DNA of 64,000 nucleotides, from positions 115,115 through 179,114 of the forward strand of contig SCSX01000015.1 in assembly GCA_004297825.1 (NCBI GenBank). Reading direction: 5' to 3'. The position numbers were made by a program, and so were the translations under genes. The stretch's first letter is position 1; every line of letters begins with the position of its first letter. The notes under the pieces were generated by a model, which saw nothing but the letters and a program-made list of their open reading frames with translations, did not search any database and was not told where the DNA came from. Shown here piece by piece: positions 53,424-62,845 of the stretch. This DNA comes from Spirochaetota bacterium. GTDB taxonomy: Bacteria; Spirochaetota; UBA4802; UBA5368.

Positions 53424-54320
53424 ATGTATTTTCAGGATCTCATCTCCACGCTTAACGACTACTGGGCCAGGAAAGGCTGCATCATCATCCAGGGATACGA
53501 CCTGGAGGTCGGCGCCGGGACATTCAATCCCGAAACCTTCCTGCGTGCGCTGGGCCCGGAACCGTGGAACGTGGCCTATGTCGAACCCTCGCGCCGTCCC
53601 ACGGACGGGCGCTATGGCGACAATCCCAACAGGTTGCAGCATTATTACCAATACCAGGTGATACTGAAGCCCTCTCCGCTTGATGTACAGGAGCTTTACC
53701 TGGATTCCCTGCGGGCCCTGGGAATCAGGCTGGAAGAGCATGATGTGCGCTTCGTCGAAGACGATTGGGAATCCCCCACCCTGGGCGCATCGGGTCTCGG
53801 GTGGGAGGTGTGGCTTGACGGCATGGAAATCACGCAATTCACCTATTTCCAGCAATGCGGCAGCTTCGAGCTCTCACCCATCCCGGTGGAGCTCACCTAT
53901 GGCCTTGAACGAATATGCATGTACATCCAGGGCGTCAACAGCGTGTTCGATATCAGGTGGAACAAGGATCTCACCTATCGCGACGTGCATCACCGCAGCG
54001 AAATCGAATTTTCGCACTACAACTTCAATATCGCCAATGTCGCCCTCCATTTTGCCCGTTTCGACGAATATGAACGCGAGTGCCTTGCGATTCTCGATTA
54101 CCAGGATTTCAAGGTGGTTCTCCCGGCATATGATTACGTACTCAAGTGCTCGCACGTTTTCAACATGCTGGACGCCCGGGGCGCAATTTCCGTTACCGAA
54201 CGCGTGGGTTACATCACACGCGTACGCAACCTTGCCCGCCGCTGCGCCGAACGTTACCTTGAGATACGGGAGGAAATGGGTTACCCACTCCTGAAGGCGG
54301 AGTCGAAGGTCGGGGGATAA
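53424..54320 (+). CDS. glyQ: Glycyl-tRNA synthetase alpha subunit
   Basis: 298 aa, standard alpha-subunit length. It starts [19 protein letters not shown] and includes [43 protein letters not shown] and [14 protein letters not shown], which build the class II aminoacylation site. The alpha2-beta2 enzyme needs GlyS; here the next gene is DHH phosphoesterase, not glyS, so the beta gene must lie elsewhere. The 3' end overlaps the DHH start by one base (TAATG), so this is a coupled pair. Confidence 0.93.
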   Translation: MYFQDLISTLNDYWARKGCIIIQGYDLEVGAGTFNPETFLRALGPEPWNVAYVEPSRRPTDGRYGDNPNRLQHYYQYQVILKPSPLDVQELYLDSLRALGIRLEEHDVRFVEDDWESPTLGASGLGWEVWLDGMEITQFTYFQQCGSFELSPIPVELTYGLERICMYIQGVNSVFDIRWNKDLTYRDVHHRSEIEFSHYNFNIANVALHFARFDEYERECLAILDYQDFKVVLPAYDYVLKCSHVFNMLDARGAISVTERVGYITRVRNLARRCAERYLEIREEMGYPLLKAESKVGG

Positions 54321-55330
54321 TGTACAGGGGATATCATAATCTCGATTCGTTCCTTTCAGCGCACGAAAGATTCCTGATATCTACTCATGAAAGCCCCGAC
54401 GGGGACGGGCTTGGCGCAGAGATCGCCTTCAACGAGCTCTTGGGCAAACTGGGTAAAAAATCCAGTATCCTTAATTCCGATCCCCTGCCCGAAAAATATA
54501 AATTCATGGATCCGGACGGCGAAATCGGCGTCTTTGATCCTGCCGAATCCCTTCCCCCGGACATCGGGGATTACGTGCTATTCGTTCTCGACACGAACGA
54601 TATGAGCAATATCGGGGCGTCATACCGCGTACTGAGCCCGCTCGTCAGGGATGTGTTCGTAATCGATCACCACGAGGGCGGCAGGGACCTGCTTGAATCG
54701 AACTTCATCAAGGTCGAGGCATCCTCGGCGAGCGAGATCGTGTATTCTTTTTTCCAGTATTACAATCGCGTACCCAGCTTCAAGGCGGCCCAGGCGCTTT
54801 ACACGGGCATACTCTTCGATACGGGAAGCTTCAGGTATCCCAAGACATCCCCCGAGACGTTTAAAATCATTTCGCACCTGGTTGAGCTCGGGGCGAATCC
54901 ATTCTCAATCTACGAGCACATCTATGAAAACAATGAGCTTTCCAGCTTCCTGCTAAGGGCGAAAATACTCTCCACCGCCGAAGTACATTACGACGGGAAG
55001 CTGATCATGATGACGCTCACGCCCGAAATGATCCGCGTGTCGGGATCCACGTTTCCCGAGGGCGAGCTTTCCATTAATATGCCGCTAACCATAAAGGGAG
55101 TGATCGCGAGCGTTCTCGTGAAACAGGATGTGGAGGGACCCGTCAAGGTAAGCATGCGCACGAAGGGCGACTATAACGTCGCGGAAATCGCGCTTAAAAA
55201 CGGGGGTGGCGGGCACAAGAACGCCGCGGGGTACAAATCGACCCTCTCTCTGGAAGACACCCGGCAAAAGGTCCTGGGCGAAGTCGGGGCATTTTTCGAA
55301 AGCGGCAGCCCTGCTGCTCCCCGCTCATGA
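54320..55330 (+). CDS. DHH/DHHA1 phosphoesterase (NrnA-like)
   Basis: 336 aa. N-terminal ISTHESPDGDGLGAEIA (metal), then FVLDTND, VIDHHEGG (DHH motif near 115), ILFDTGSFRYPKT, and C-terminal DHHA1 GGGGHKNAAGY (RNA binding). It is like NrnA oligoribonuclease and pAp phosphatase; which activity dominates is not readable. Translation is coupled to glyQ through TAATG. Its last 6 bases overlap the end of the ParB-like gene on the opposite strand. Confidence 0.85.
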   Translation: MYRGYHNLDSFLSAHERFLISTHESPDGDGLGAEIAFNELLGKLGKKSSILNSDPLPEKYKFMDPDGEIGVFDPAESLPPDIGDYVLFVLDTNDMSNIGASYRVLSPLVRDVFVIDHHEGGRDLLESNFIKVEASSASEIVYSFFQYYNRVPSFKAAQALYTGILFDTGSFRYPKTSPETFKIISHLVELGANPFSIYEHIYENNELSSFLLRAKILSTAEVHYDGKLIMMTLTPEMIRVSGSTFPEGELSINMPLTIKGVIASVLVKQDVEGPVKVSMRTKGDYNVAEIALKNGGGGHKNAAGYKSTLSLEDTRQKVLGEVGAFFESGSPAAPRS

Positions 55331-56272
55331 AAGCAGGTCCAGGAGTGACCTTATATCCCCGGGAGCGATACTACCTATAGCCTTCCCGATTTTCTCGATA
55401 GAATCCTTTCTCCCAAAACTGATCCTCGCTTCCACGCTGCCGCCCTCGAGCCTTGACGGCAGCACAAGGCTGACCCCGCGGTCCCTGTAGCGCTCACGGA
55501 TGGAGTCGGCGGCCGCGATTATTCCGGAATATTCCGGGTAGCGGATTCGAAAAAGCGCCTCGTGAAGCCTCTCTTCTTCCGCGTGGGGATCCGCGCCCGG
55601 CCGGGGAAGTATGCCGGCGATCTCCTCGATCGAACCCTTTTTTCGGTAGATATCCAGCATCAATTCGAGCGCGTCGCGAAAGATATTCAGGCGCAGATAA
55701 TACTCCTCCACCCATTGTGCGATAAGCCCGATTCCCTCCGCAGGAAGCCGCATGAGCGACTTGAGCGGCTTGAAGCCGATGTCCCGCTGATCGATGTAGC
55801 GCAGCAGTTCACCCGGAAGCGCGCGCACGCCGGATATGAACGCATGGTCCCGGTAAATTTCATCCGGGATCCCCAGTCCGCGGATCGCAGTATGTCCAAG
55901 CTCGATCTCATCGGCTCCCAACGAGCGCGCGATCTGGACGCTGCGCAGCTTTCCCGCGGGACCGAGCGCGCCGCGGTACGCCTTCAGGAGCGCATGTTTC
56001 ATGAAAATTCGCGGCGATATCGTTTGACATACCGTGCATTCGGCCGCGTGCGTGCCAACGGCGCGAGCGGCTTCAAGCCGGTTATGTCCGCTGATGATGA
56101 CATAGTCGTTTCCCGTCGCCAGGAGCGTGGGCGGGCAGAGTATGCCGAACATCTCCACGGAGCGCGCAAGCGCATCCTCGCGATGGATCCTGCCAATCCT
56201 GAATCTCGAATCCGAAAAATCGATCCGGTCCAGCGGAATGGACTCTGTCGGTCCCGTTCCCGGATCGATCAT
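55325..56272 (-). CDS. ParB N-terminal-like domain protein (orphan)
   Basis: 315 aa. Residues about 20-100 have the ParB/Srx-like fold: PLDRIDFSDSRFRIGR, ARSVEMFGILCPPTLL, and YVIISGHNRLEAARAVG with the GHxR(L) box of the CTP-binding site. The remaining 200 residues are helical and lack a clear ParB helix-turn-helix. It has no parA neighbour, so chromosome segregation is unlikely; other ParB-like proteins act in plasmid or regulatory roles. It follows the TPR/Mrr-like gene by 2 bases and overlaps the convergent DHH gene by 6 bases. Confidence 0.7.
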   Translation of the reverse strand: MIDPGTGPTESIPLDRIDFSDSRFRIGRIHREDALARSVEMFGILCPPTLLATGNDYVIISGHNRLEAARAVGTHAAECTVCQTISPRIFMKHALLKAYRGALGPAGKLRSVQIARSLGADEIELGHTAIRGLGIPDEIYRDHAFISGVRALPGELLRYIDQRDIGFKPLKSLMRLPAEGIGLIAQWVEEYYLRLNIFRDALELMLDIYRKKGSIEEIAGILPRPGADPHAEEERLHEALFRIRYPEYSGIIAAADSIRERYRDRGVSLVLPSRLEGGSVEARISFGRKDSIEKIGKAIGSIAPGDIRSLLDLLS

Positions 56273-56274
56273 GA

Positions 56275-57843
56275 CTAGATGATCCCCTTCAGGTGTACGC
56301 CAAGTTCCTCGGGGAATATCACATTCACCTTGGGGAGCTTGTCGAGGTTCGCCTTGGCGGGTTCGGTAAGATCTGATGCAGTGACGAGAAGCCCCTTCTT
56401 CGCCTTGGCGTCATTGATCGCCTGCGCAAAATTCCTGAGCGGTATCTCCCCCACCATCGTTTTGGTCCATCGCCTCACCCACACCAGGGTTTTGTCCTTG
56501 GTGGCCGCGTCGTACGCCATGAAATCCACCCCGTCCGCTTCACGGTACGTCTGAAGTATCTGGTCAACCTTATAGCCCATCTTCCCCACCACCCTGTTTG
56601 CGATAATTCTGAAATTTTCGCTGTCGAGCTGGCAGAATTTATCGATGAGCTCCATCGTATCACCGTCCGCGGCAAGGGGCGTTCCCTCTCCCTCCCGCGT
56701 CCGCGCGATGCGTGCCGTTACCATGATGTTTTTCAAATCGAGCTTGCGCTCGCTTTTCAGTCCGCAGATATCCCAGAGGAAGGTCGCCGGAAACGGGTTC
56801 TGTATCCATTCGTCGATATTGTCCATTATCGAGATTTCAAAATCGTCTCTCAGGCTCTTGAGGTCAATATCGATCTCCCGGCGAAGCTGGGTGACGAGAC
56901 GATAGATATCGTTGTACGTTTTATCGATGCGGTACAGTTCGTTCCAGTACTCAAGCGCCTGCGTGGACCGTTCGGACCTGAGATTTGCATAGCCGATATC
57001 GAACAATGCCAGCATGAGCTCGTTCTGCATATCGTTTTCCCTCGTAAAATCGACGACCTCCTGGAAGACTTTCAGCGCCTCCTCGTTCTTTTTCGCCTGG
57101 AGCAGAAGAAACGCATGCAGGCGAAGTGCGAGGTACTTTACCGAGGCATCCGGGGTCCGGTCCCTGAGCGCGATCGCGTAGGGAATGGCCTGCTTGAAGT
57201 CCCGTTTCTTCTGGTTGGCAAACGCCATCGCGAGATTCGCCGCGTCCGAATAGGGATTGATCGAAACCGCAAGCTTGAAATTGTTGATGGCCTCGTTCAG
57301 CTTCTGGTTCTGGTAACTACATATGCCCGCCCCGAAAAAAACCTCGAAATCGTTCTTGTTCACCTTTACCAGTCGCTCGAAATGCTTTTGCGCGAAATCG
57401 AACTCCTCCTGCCCCAGTGAAATGAAGGCGGCGTGGTAAAGCGCGTCCGGGTCCCCGGGGTAAACGCTCAGGATATCCAGGTATGTCTGAAACGCCTTTT
57501 CTACATCGTCCCTGCGGTAATAGGAGTCGGCGAGCTTTTTCTCGATGTCGAGCCGGTCAATCTCGTAATTGTACTTGTTGATTTCGATCACCCGTTCGAG
57601 ATGCAGGATGGCCTGGTCGATTTCATTCAGTTGAAGATACAGGTTGGCAAGCCGGTAATGGGCCATGAAATCCTTAGGACGCTGATCGAGGACCTTTTTA
57701 TACTCAATGATCGCTTCATATACCATGTTCTGCTTTTCATAGGCGGCCGCGCGAAAAGAGGGATCAAGTTTGGGCTTGATATACATCAGGTACAGCACCA
57801 CGCCGCCTATTATGATTGTCGCCGCTACAAGAAATGTCACCAT
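56275..57843 (-). CDS. Membrane-anchored TPR protein with Mrr-like domain
   Basis: 522 aa. An N-terminal helix (about 3-24) anchors it. TPRs cover about 30-300 (MVYEAIIEYKKVLDQRPKDFMAHYRLANLYLQLNEIDQAI). Residues about 410-515 match the Mrr-type restriction endonuclease fold: GVDFMAY, LVWVRRW in place of the catalytic (Q)CK strand, and KKGLLVTASDLTEPAKANLDKLPKVNVIFPEELG. The Asp may remain but Lys becomes Arg/Val, so nuclease activity is doubtful. It is a paralogue of the 62846 protein. The start overlaps nothing; next gene (57868) is 24 bases off. Confidence 0.75.
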   Translation of the reverse strand: MVTFLVAATIIIGGVVLYLMYIKPKLDPSFRAAAYEKQNMVYEAIIEYKKVLDQRPKDFMAHYRLANLYLQLNEIDQAILHLERVIEINKYNYEIDRLDIEKKLADSYYRRDDVEKAFQTYLDILSVYPGDPDALYHAAFISLGQEEFDFAQKHFERLVKVNKNDFEVFFGAGICSYQNQKLNEAINNFKLAVSINPYSDAANLAMAFANQKKRDFKQAIPYAIALRDRTPDASVKYLALRLHAFLLLQAKKNEEALKVFQEVVDFTRENDMQNELMLALFDIGYANLRSERSTQALEYWNELYRIDKTYNDIYRLVTQLRREIDIDLKSLRDDFEISIMDNIDEWIQNPFPATFLWDICGLKSERKLDLKNIMVTARIARTREGEGTPLAADGDTMELIDKFCQLDSENFRIIANRVVGKMGYKVDQILQTYREADGVDFMAYDAATKDKTLVWVRRWTKTMVGEIPLRNFAQAINDAKAKKGLLVTASDLTEPAKANLDKLPKVNVIFPEELGVHLKGII

Positions 57844-57867
57844 GCTTATGCCCGCTGCCCTGGTGGA

Positions 57868-60084
57868 CTATCGTGTAAACCGTACAACGGAAGGCCAGCC
57901 ATTAATAATATAAGAATTCCCAACCTCTTTTTTAAGTATAAAATCGCTTTCAATTTTTATTTTAGCCTTGAAGGGAAGGTTTATAACTATTTCAGGCGGT
58001 ACGAATTTGGGGAGGTCCGTAAAATGATATTGAACCTCGTGGGGAAGGCACAGTATGCGCATACTGATTCCGCCGAACCTTGAAGGCGCCCGTAGTATAA
58101 CCATTTCGCTTCCGGGCTCGAACCATTCCATGCGCGGCAGCGGCATTATCTCCAGCCTGTGCTCGTAGTCCATGAACAGCATGGAGCGTAAAAGAGCGCT
58201 CATCGCCCACATGACTTTTGGCGATTCTCCCTCCCCATGGGCTCCCCTTGCAGTAAGCGGATTTTTAAAGTCGGTGAAGGTAACGGCCTCTCCCGGCGCC
58301 GGGCATAATTTATCGAGGATGGTGAAACAGCGCGTATCACCCGCCAGCAGCAGGTTTGTGGCCAGTACCAGGGAAATATACGAATCCCAGCCGCCGTAAG
58401 AAGGATTGTACACCGGCAGCCCGCGGAGGCTGTCGGCCACGAGCGATACGAGGGAACGGGTATCCTCGGGGGTAAGCGCGTTCAGGCCGTGCGGCCACGC
58501 CGCGGTGATGCAATATGCCGCGAATTCGGCAGGCATGATGGTTTCGCCCCCGGCGAGCGCCGAAGCGCACCATTTCAGCACTATGCCCTTCAGCCTTGAC
58601 ACCTCCGCCGCATATTTCGTTTCATCGCCGAAGATTCCCGCACAGCGCGCGAGATAGGAGCCATGCCTCAACGCGCCCATCAGGACGGAAAAATCGTGTG
58701 CATGGGCGACTTCCATATCGAACCCGTCTATGAAGTTTACCCGTGAAGCCGAATCTATCGAGCGCACGGAGCGGGTGAATTCCGCAATGGAATCCGACAG
58801 CCTCTTGATGGCGGGATAGACCTCTTGCAGCGAATCGTCATCGCGGGAAAACAGGAAGTAATCGGCGTACAGGGATACCGTGAATGCCGCGGCAAGATGA
58901 TCGCGGAGCGAGCGCTGCTCGGGATAGGCGAAATTTTTCAAGTAGTGGGTGGCGATTTTTAAGGCCTCGGCGGTGAAGCCCATTCTCGAGAGGGCGGAGC
59001 AGACATGGTACGCCTGCGCGGCAATATCCGGACTTGATCCCCTTGACGAGGATGCCAGGACCCTGGAATAGTGGTGGACGATGGCTGCTTTGCATGCACC
59101 GAACATTTCCGTATAAGCCGCCCCCGGCAGGGAGAGCTGCGCCCCGGCGGAGAGTTTCCCGCCGGAGAATTCAACATACTCCCGGGCCGCCTGGTCGTGA
59201 TTAAAGCGGGCGGATGACAGCGGGCGCGAGCCGGAAAGCCCGATTCTCAGGTTAATGATCCGTGCACCCTTTTTTACCCGGAATCCCAGCGCCATGGTCG
59301 CCATTCCCTGGACGCACTGGATCTTCGTGACCCCGCGATCTCCGGTAGAGGGGGTTATATCACCCATGCTCCCGTTCCCGGCAAATACCATGTCCGGCCT
59401 GGTATCGGACAGGAATCTGTCGACACCGTTTATGCGAAGCGATTTGGTGTCTTTGCGGTATTCAATAGCGTCCAGTCCGCCTATCGCATCGTTGGAGTAA
59501 GGCCTGAGCACGATGAGAAAACTCGCATCCCCGGCGGAACGCAGGTTTTGAATCTCCGAACGAACGATCACTTCATCCGCGGCCCCGCGGGCTCCATAGA
59601 GGGATTGGGCCACGTCAAGCGATCCGGATTTCCAGCGAGTGGAGACCACCGATGTCCGGGTATCGCGCGTTCGAATTACGGTGCCGTCGAGATTTTGCGC
59701 CCGAATGAGCGAATCACCCTGCATCCACCAGAATTCGAGCGCCCAGGATTCGTCGGCGGCGCTGATCATACCGGACGGATCTATGCGCAGTATTTCCGGG
59801 GAGAACTGGTTTGAGAAGCATATCCAGTCCCTGGCTGAACGGTTCAGGATGACGGGGGAACTGACAGCGGCCTCGCCCCCGGGATGCTGACGCGGAATCC
59901 AGTATGGCCAGCCATACGATGGGAACCGCTGGAAGATAAGGAAGTTCCTTAATCCCCGCATGGCCTGCGCACCCAGCAGGCCCAGTTTGCGGGAATCGGC
60001 AGGGACAGGGATGTCGTGAACCGCCGGGGTAACGAAGCCGGAGTTTCGGTCCCCGCGCGCGCGACTCCAGGGAATCAAGTTCAT
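57868..60084 (-). CDS. Six-hairpin glycosidase-like protein
   Basis: 738 aa, no signal peptide visible. Residues about 60-270 are beta-rich (SARDWICFSNQFSPEIL..RIDPSGMIS; LDVAQSLYGARGAADEVIVRSEIQ), while about 310-640 have regularly spaced alpha-helices with WPHGLNAL, YNPSYGGWDSYISLVLATNLLL and ESPKVMWAMSALLRSML, as in (alpha/alpha)6 glycoside hydrolases or phosphorylases. I see no certain catalytic Glu/Asp pair, so the enzyme activity is unproven. It lies between the Mrr-like TPR gene and the STAS gene on the same strand. Confidence 0.55.
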   Translation of the reverse strand: MNLIPWSRARGDRNSGFVTPAVHDIPVPADSRKLGLLGAQAMRGLRNFLIFQRFPSYGWPYWIPRQHPGGEAAVSSPVILNRSARDWICFSNQFSPEILRIDPSGMISAADESWALEFWWMQGDSLIRAQNLDGTVIRTRDTRTSVVSTRWKSGSLDVAQSLYGARGAADEVIVRSEIQNLRSAGDASFLIVLRPYSNDAIGGLDAIEYRKDTKSLRINGVDRFLSDTRPDMVFAGNGSMGDITPSTGDRGVTKIQCVQGMATMALGFRVKKGARIINLRIGLSGSRPLSSARFNHDQAAREYVEFSGGKLSAGAQLSLPGAAYTEMFGACKAAIVHHYSRVLASSSRGSSPDIAAQAYHVCSALSRMGFTAEALKIATHYLKNFAYPEQRSLRDHLAAAFTVSLYADYFLFSRDDDSLQEVYPAIKRLSDSIAEFTRSVRSIDSASRVNFIDGFDMEVAHAHDFSVLMGALRHGSYLARCAGIFGDETKYAAEVSRLKGIVLKWCASALAGGETIMPAEFAAYCITAAWPHGLNALTPEDTRSLVSLVADSLRGLPVYNPSYGGWDSYISLVLATNLLLAGDTRCFTILDKLCPAPGEAVTFTDFKNPLTARGAHGEGESPKVMWAMSALLRSMLFMDYEHRLEIMPLPRMEWFEPGSEMVILRAPSRFGGISMRILCLPHEVQYHFTDLPKFVPPEIVINLPFKAKIKIESDFILKKEVGNSYIINGWPSVVRFTR

Positions 60085-60098
60085 GTTGCCTGGGGTAT

Positions 60099-60434
60099 TT
60101 AATAGCTTTTCAGCGCTTCTTCTTCTGTTTCATAGATGTCGAACATGTCCATGAGTTCGACGACTTCGAATATTTTTTTTACCGCGTTGTTCATGGAACA
60201 CAGTTTAAGCTTCCGCTTGGATTCCTTGAGAATGCGCATCGTCGCGACAAAGATTCTCAGCCCTGAACTGCTCATGTATTCTACGCTGCTGAGGTTAAGC
60301 AGCATGTGACAATCCGGCTCCTGGCTGATAATTTTGTTTATTTCTTTCTCTATGTCCGCGGAAACATGCACATCCAGCTTTCCCTGAAGATAAAGTATGA
60401 TGACGTTGTTCGACTTTTTGGTTTTAAGGTCCAT
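60099..60434 (-). CDS. STAS-domain anti-sigma factor antagonist
   Basis: 111 aa, a single STAS domain. It has the canonical phospho-switch LLNLSSVEYMSSSGLRIFVATMRILKES with the phosphorylatable Ser (near 57), and the N-terminal FLYLQGKLDVHVSADIEKEI strand set. It would be controlled by a GHKL kinase such as those at 21509, 45021 or 51700, in a partner-switch. It is flanked by a glycosidase-like gene (14 bases on) and a membrane protein gene (39 bases). Confidence 0.9.
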   Translation of the reverse strand: MDLKTKKSNNVIILYLQGKLDVHVSADIEKEINKIISQEPDCHMLLNLSSVEYMSSSGLRIFVATMRILKESKRKLKLCSMNNAVKKIFEVVELMDMFDIYETEEEALKSY

Positions 60435-60473
60435 CTTGTTGCTCCTTTTCTCCTAAATATTTCTCTACCGGGA

Positions 60474-60920
60474 TCACTCTTCTCCGGCCTGGGCCATTCT
60501 CCGGGTAATCACAAGCCCGAATATGAAGCCGGAACCGATCAGAAGTATGATCCCTCCAAACACCTTGAGAACAAGGTGCTCAAAGCGAAATCCATTTACC
60601 AACAACAACAGGCCGGCCATGAACGGGAACATCACTCCCGAAAAATACATGAGCCCACGATACCTGAGAGGATCGAACAGCGGCAGCACCATGGAAGCGC
60701 CCAGGGCGAATACCGTGGCGGCAAACGCACGCGCTATGAAAAAAAGTGGTGCAACAAAACTGTCGGACTTGATCTGGTTGAACCAGTCCTCCTGCACCTC
60801 TATGCCGAAAAGTCCGGCGAAAAGAGTGGGTGAAACGAAAAACACCAGCCCGGCCGCAAGATACAGCATACCCGCGATGAGCACTACCGCCTGCAGCACA
60901 TTGGTACTCCTGGATCTCAT
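60474..60920 (-). CDS. Four-helix membrane protein
   Basis: 148 aa from ATG 60920, which has GGAGG 9 bases before; the longer frame from 60959 has no ribosome site. Four hydrophobic segments (about 10-35, 55-80, 82-105, 115-140) flank short loops. No named family recognised; DUF4345 or DoxX-like proteins are similar in size and helix number. It lies between the STAS gene and the patatin-like gene on the same strand. Confidence 0.65.
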   Translation of the reverse strand: MRSRSTNVLQAVVLIAGMLYLAAGLVFFVSPTLFAGLFGIEVQEDWFNQIKSDSFVAPLFFIARAFAATVFALGASMVLPLFDPLRYRGLMYFSGVMFPFMAGLLLLVNGFRFEHLVLKVFGGIILLIGSGFIFGLVITRRMAQAGEE

Positions 60921-60971
60921 ACTGAACGGCCTCCACGCGCAATGCAAAAGGTGATACAACTTATTAGTACA

Positions 60972-62798
60972 TCATATTCTCTTGGCGATCAACAACTTAT
61001 TTGTCATCTCCTCGGAAAGTTTGATAATTTTTTCCGGGCTGTATGTCCGCTCGGTCAAATCAATTTGAATGTTTTTGTCGGCGGTCACGTTGAGCCGTTC
61101 CTCGCCCTTCCAGAGGTACAGCATCTCCAGGTAGTTGCGATAGAACTTTATGACGCGTTTGCTCGTAAACTCAAAGGGTTGCCTGCTCCTGACGGTCACG
61201 TATACGATTTCGCCTATATCGCACCTGAACAGGTCTTCCGGACGGACCTTCCTGTAGGGCATGCCGGAATGGAACTCGCCACCGGCAATTTCGACGGACT
61301 GGACCACCGGGTGGAGCGCAAACGACGCCGCGGCGATGTCCCGGGAGGGGCCCGTACTGAACAGCCTTGGCGCAGTCCCGGTCCCTTCGGCCAGCAGGGC
61401 GATCGGGACGCTCCTGAAAAACTCTATTCGCTTGTCTCCCAGTATCTCCTTCATGAATTTGCGGATCCTGCCCGAACCCGCCACATGGCTTTCCGGGAAG
61501 GTAATGTCCAGGAATGAGCCCAATTTCTCTTCCGGCAGAAACCGGCTCAAAATGCCGAGAAATTCGTCCTGGTCCCGCGACGCGAGGAAGAGCAGGGACA
61601 CGACCTGGGAATACGAGGACGAGTATATCGAGCTGAACTCCTGACCTGCGTGCGAGAGGGCATTGAGCACACCTGCAAACGCCGCCGCCTCATAGGTCAC
61701 ACTCTGGCATACGAGGGCGCGCGCCGGCCCCGCGAGTATGCCCAGGAGTTCCACCGCGCCCTTCGAAGAGGCAAAGTCCCTGATGGCAGCATGCGCCGAT
61801 TCGCCTTTTTTTATCCCGAGGACATCGAAAAACACCGCCCCGTCGACCTGGCCCTGTTCCCTGCCCGCGTTCCTGTTGATCACGTAAAGAACCCGTTGCC
61901 CCTCGGTGAGGGAGGCGTCGAACATGCCGTACAGGTCCTCCCTGTCCCGCGCGCGCTGAAGCATCGCGCAGACCGAATCGGCCAGGCTGAAGACCCTGTC
62001 CCTGAGTTCCGGGTCCTCGTCCGACAGGTCCACGATTATGTATTCATATTCGCGGGAGAGCACGAAGAGTATCGGCGAGAGTATGTCCGGGTTGACCCGA
62101 ACTTTGCTCCCGAATGCGATATTCATGAGCGATAGCCGCTCGTCGACATCCGCCACGCACTCGCTGATTATTTCCGCGGCGGGCGCGCCGATATTGCTTT
62201 TCTGCGAAATGGCGCCCGTTATTCTCCGCTCGAAATAGTCGAACACGGACGTTCCCCTGTACGACATATCGAGAACGATCGTTCGCCCCCGTATCGCGCA
62301 GGCCGATCCCAGGCAGGACGCGAACAGGCTGGTTCCCAGGCCTTCCTTGCGTCCGTACGCGCACAGTATCCTGCTCGTGGTTCCGATATATCTCCGGCCC
62401 GCATCCGAAAGCCCGAATCCCATCCTGTCGAGCGTTTTGAGGTAGCCCCTCATCGCTTTGAAAGAGGTCAGGAAGAAACGGAAGACCTCGTCGATCTCGA
62501 AAACGCAGACCTCGGAGTCGACCAGCGCCTTGACCGAGCCGCGGTGCTTGTACGCGGTAAAGGGAATTTCGCCGAAGAAAGATCCGGGAGCGAGGTACAT
62601 GATATCGTTTTGTCCGAGCGCCTCTATCTCGAACATGCCCCGGATGACCACGTTCAGCGTAGCGAGCGCCCTCACGTCCAGCTTCTGTCCGCGCGCCAGG
62701 TGAATGATCCTGCCCTGTCCGCGCAGGCGCGTGATCTCCTGCCGGGAGCAGTGACAGAATATGGGGATCGAGCTTAGGATGGATTCAACATTGTCCAT
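60972..62798 (-). CDS. Cyclic-nucleotide-binding, NTE-like patatin pseudoenzyme
   Basis: 608 aa. Residues about 8-125 are a cNMP-binding fold with its phosphate cassette (FFGEIPFTAYKHRGSVKAL). About 140-330 is a P-loop-like region (YGRKEGLGTSLFASC) as in NTE-family proteins. About 365-570 aligns with patatin: AAAFAGVLNALSHAG, but the nucleophile elbow (G-x-S-x-G) reads YSSSYSQV, and the DG[GA] Asp motif reads EIAGGEF. Both catalytic residues are lost, so it should not hydrolyse lipids. The ordered blocks are conserved, which suggests a folded sensor or scaffold. It lies upstream of the membrane protein and STAS genes. Confidence 0.75.
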   Translation of the reverse strand: MDNVESILSSIPIFCHCSRQEITRLRGQGRIIHLARGQKLDVRALATLNVVIRGMFEIEALGQNDIMYLAPGSFFGEIPFTAYKHRGSVKALVDSEVCVFEIDEVFRFFLTSFKAMRGYLKTLDRMGFGLSDAGRRYIGTTSRILCAYGRKEGLGTSLFASCLGSACAIRGRTIVLDMSYRGTSVFDYFERRITGAISQKSNIGAPAAEIISECVADVDERLSLMNIAFGSKVRVNPDILSPILFVLSREYEYIIVDLSDEDPELRDRVFSLADSVCAMLQRARDREDLYGMFDASLTEGQRVLYVINRNAGREQGQVDGAVFFDVLGIKKGESAHAAIRDFASSKGAVELLGILAGPARALVCQSVTYEAAAFAGVLNALSHAGQEFSSIYSSSYSQVVSLLFLASRDQDEFLGILSRFLPEEKLGSFLDITFPESHVAGSGRIRKFMKEILGDKRIEFFRSVPIALLAEGTGTAPRLFSTGPSRDIAAASFALHPVVQSVEIAGGEFHSGMPYRKVRPEDLFRCDIGEIVYVTVRSRQPFEFTSKRVIKFYRNYLEMLYLWKGEERLNVTADKNIQIDLTERTYSPEKIIKLSEEMTNKLLIAKRI

Positions 62799-62845
62799 GC
62801 AGACGGTGCCGTTATGCGCTCTTTATTTGTGTTTCCGCGCCGCGG

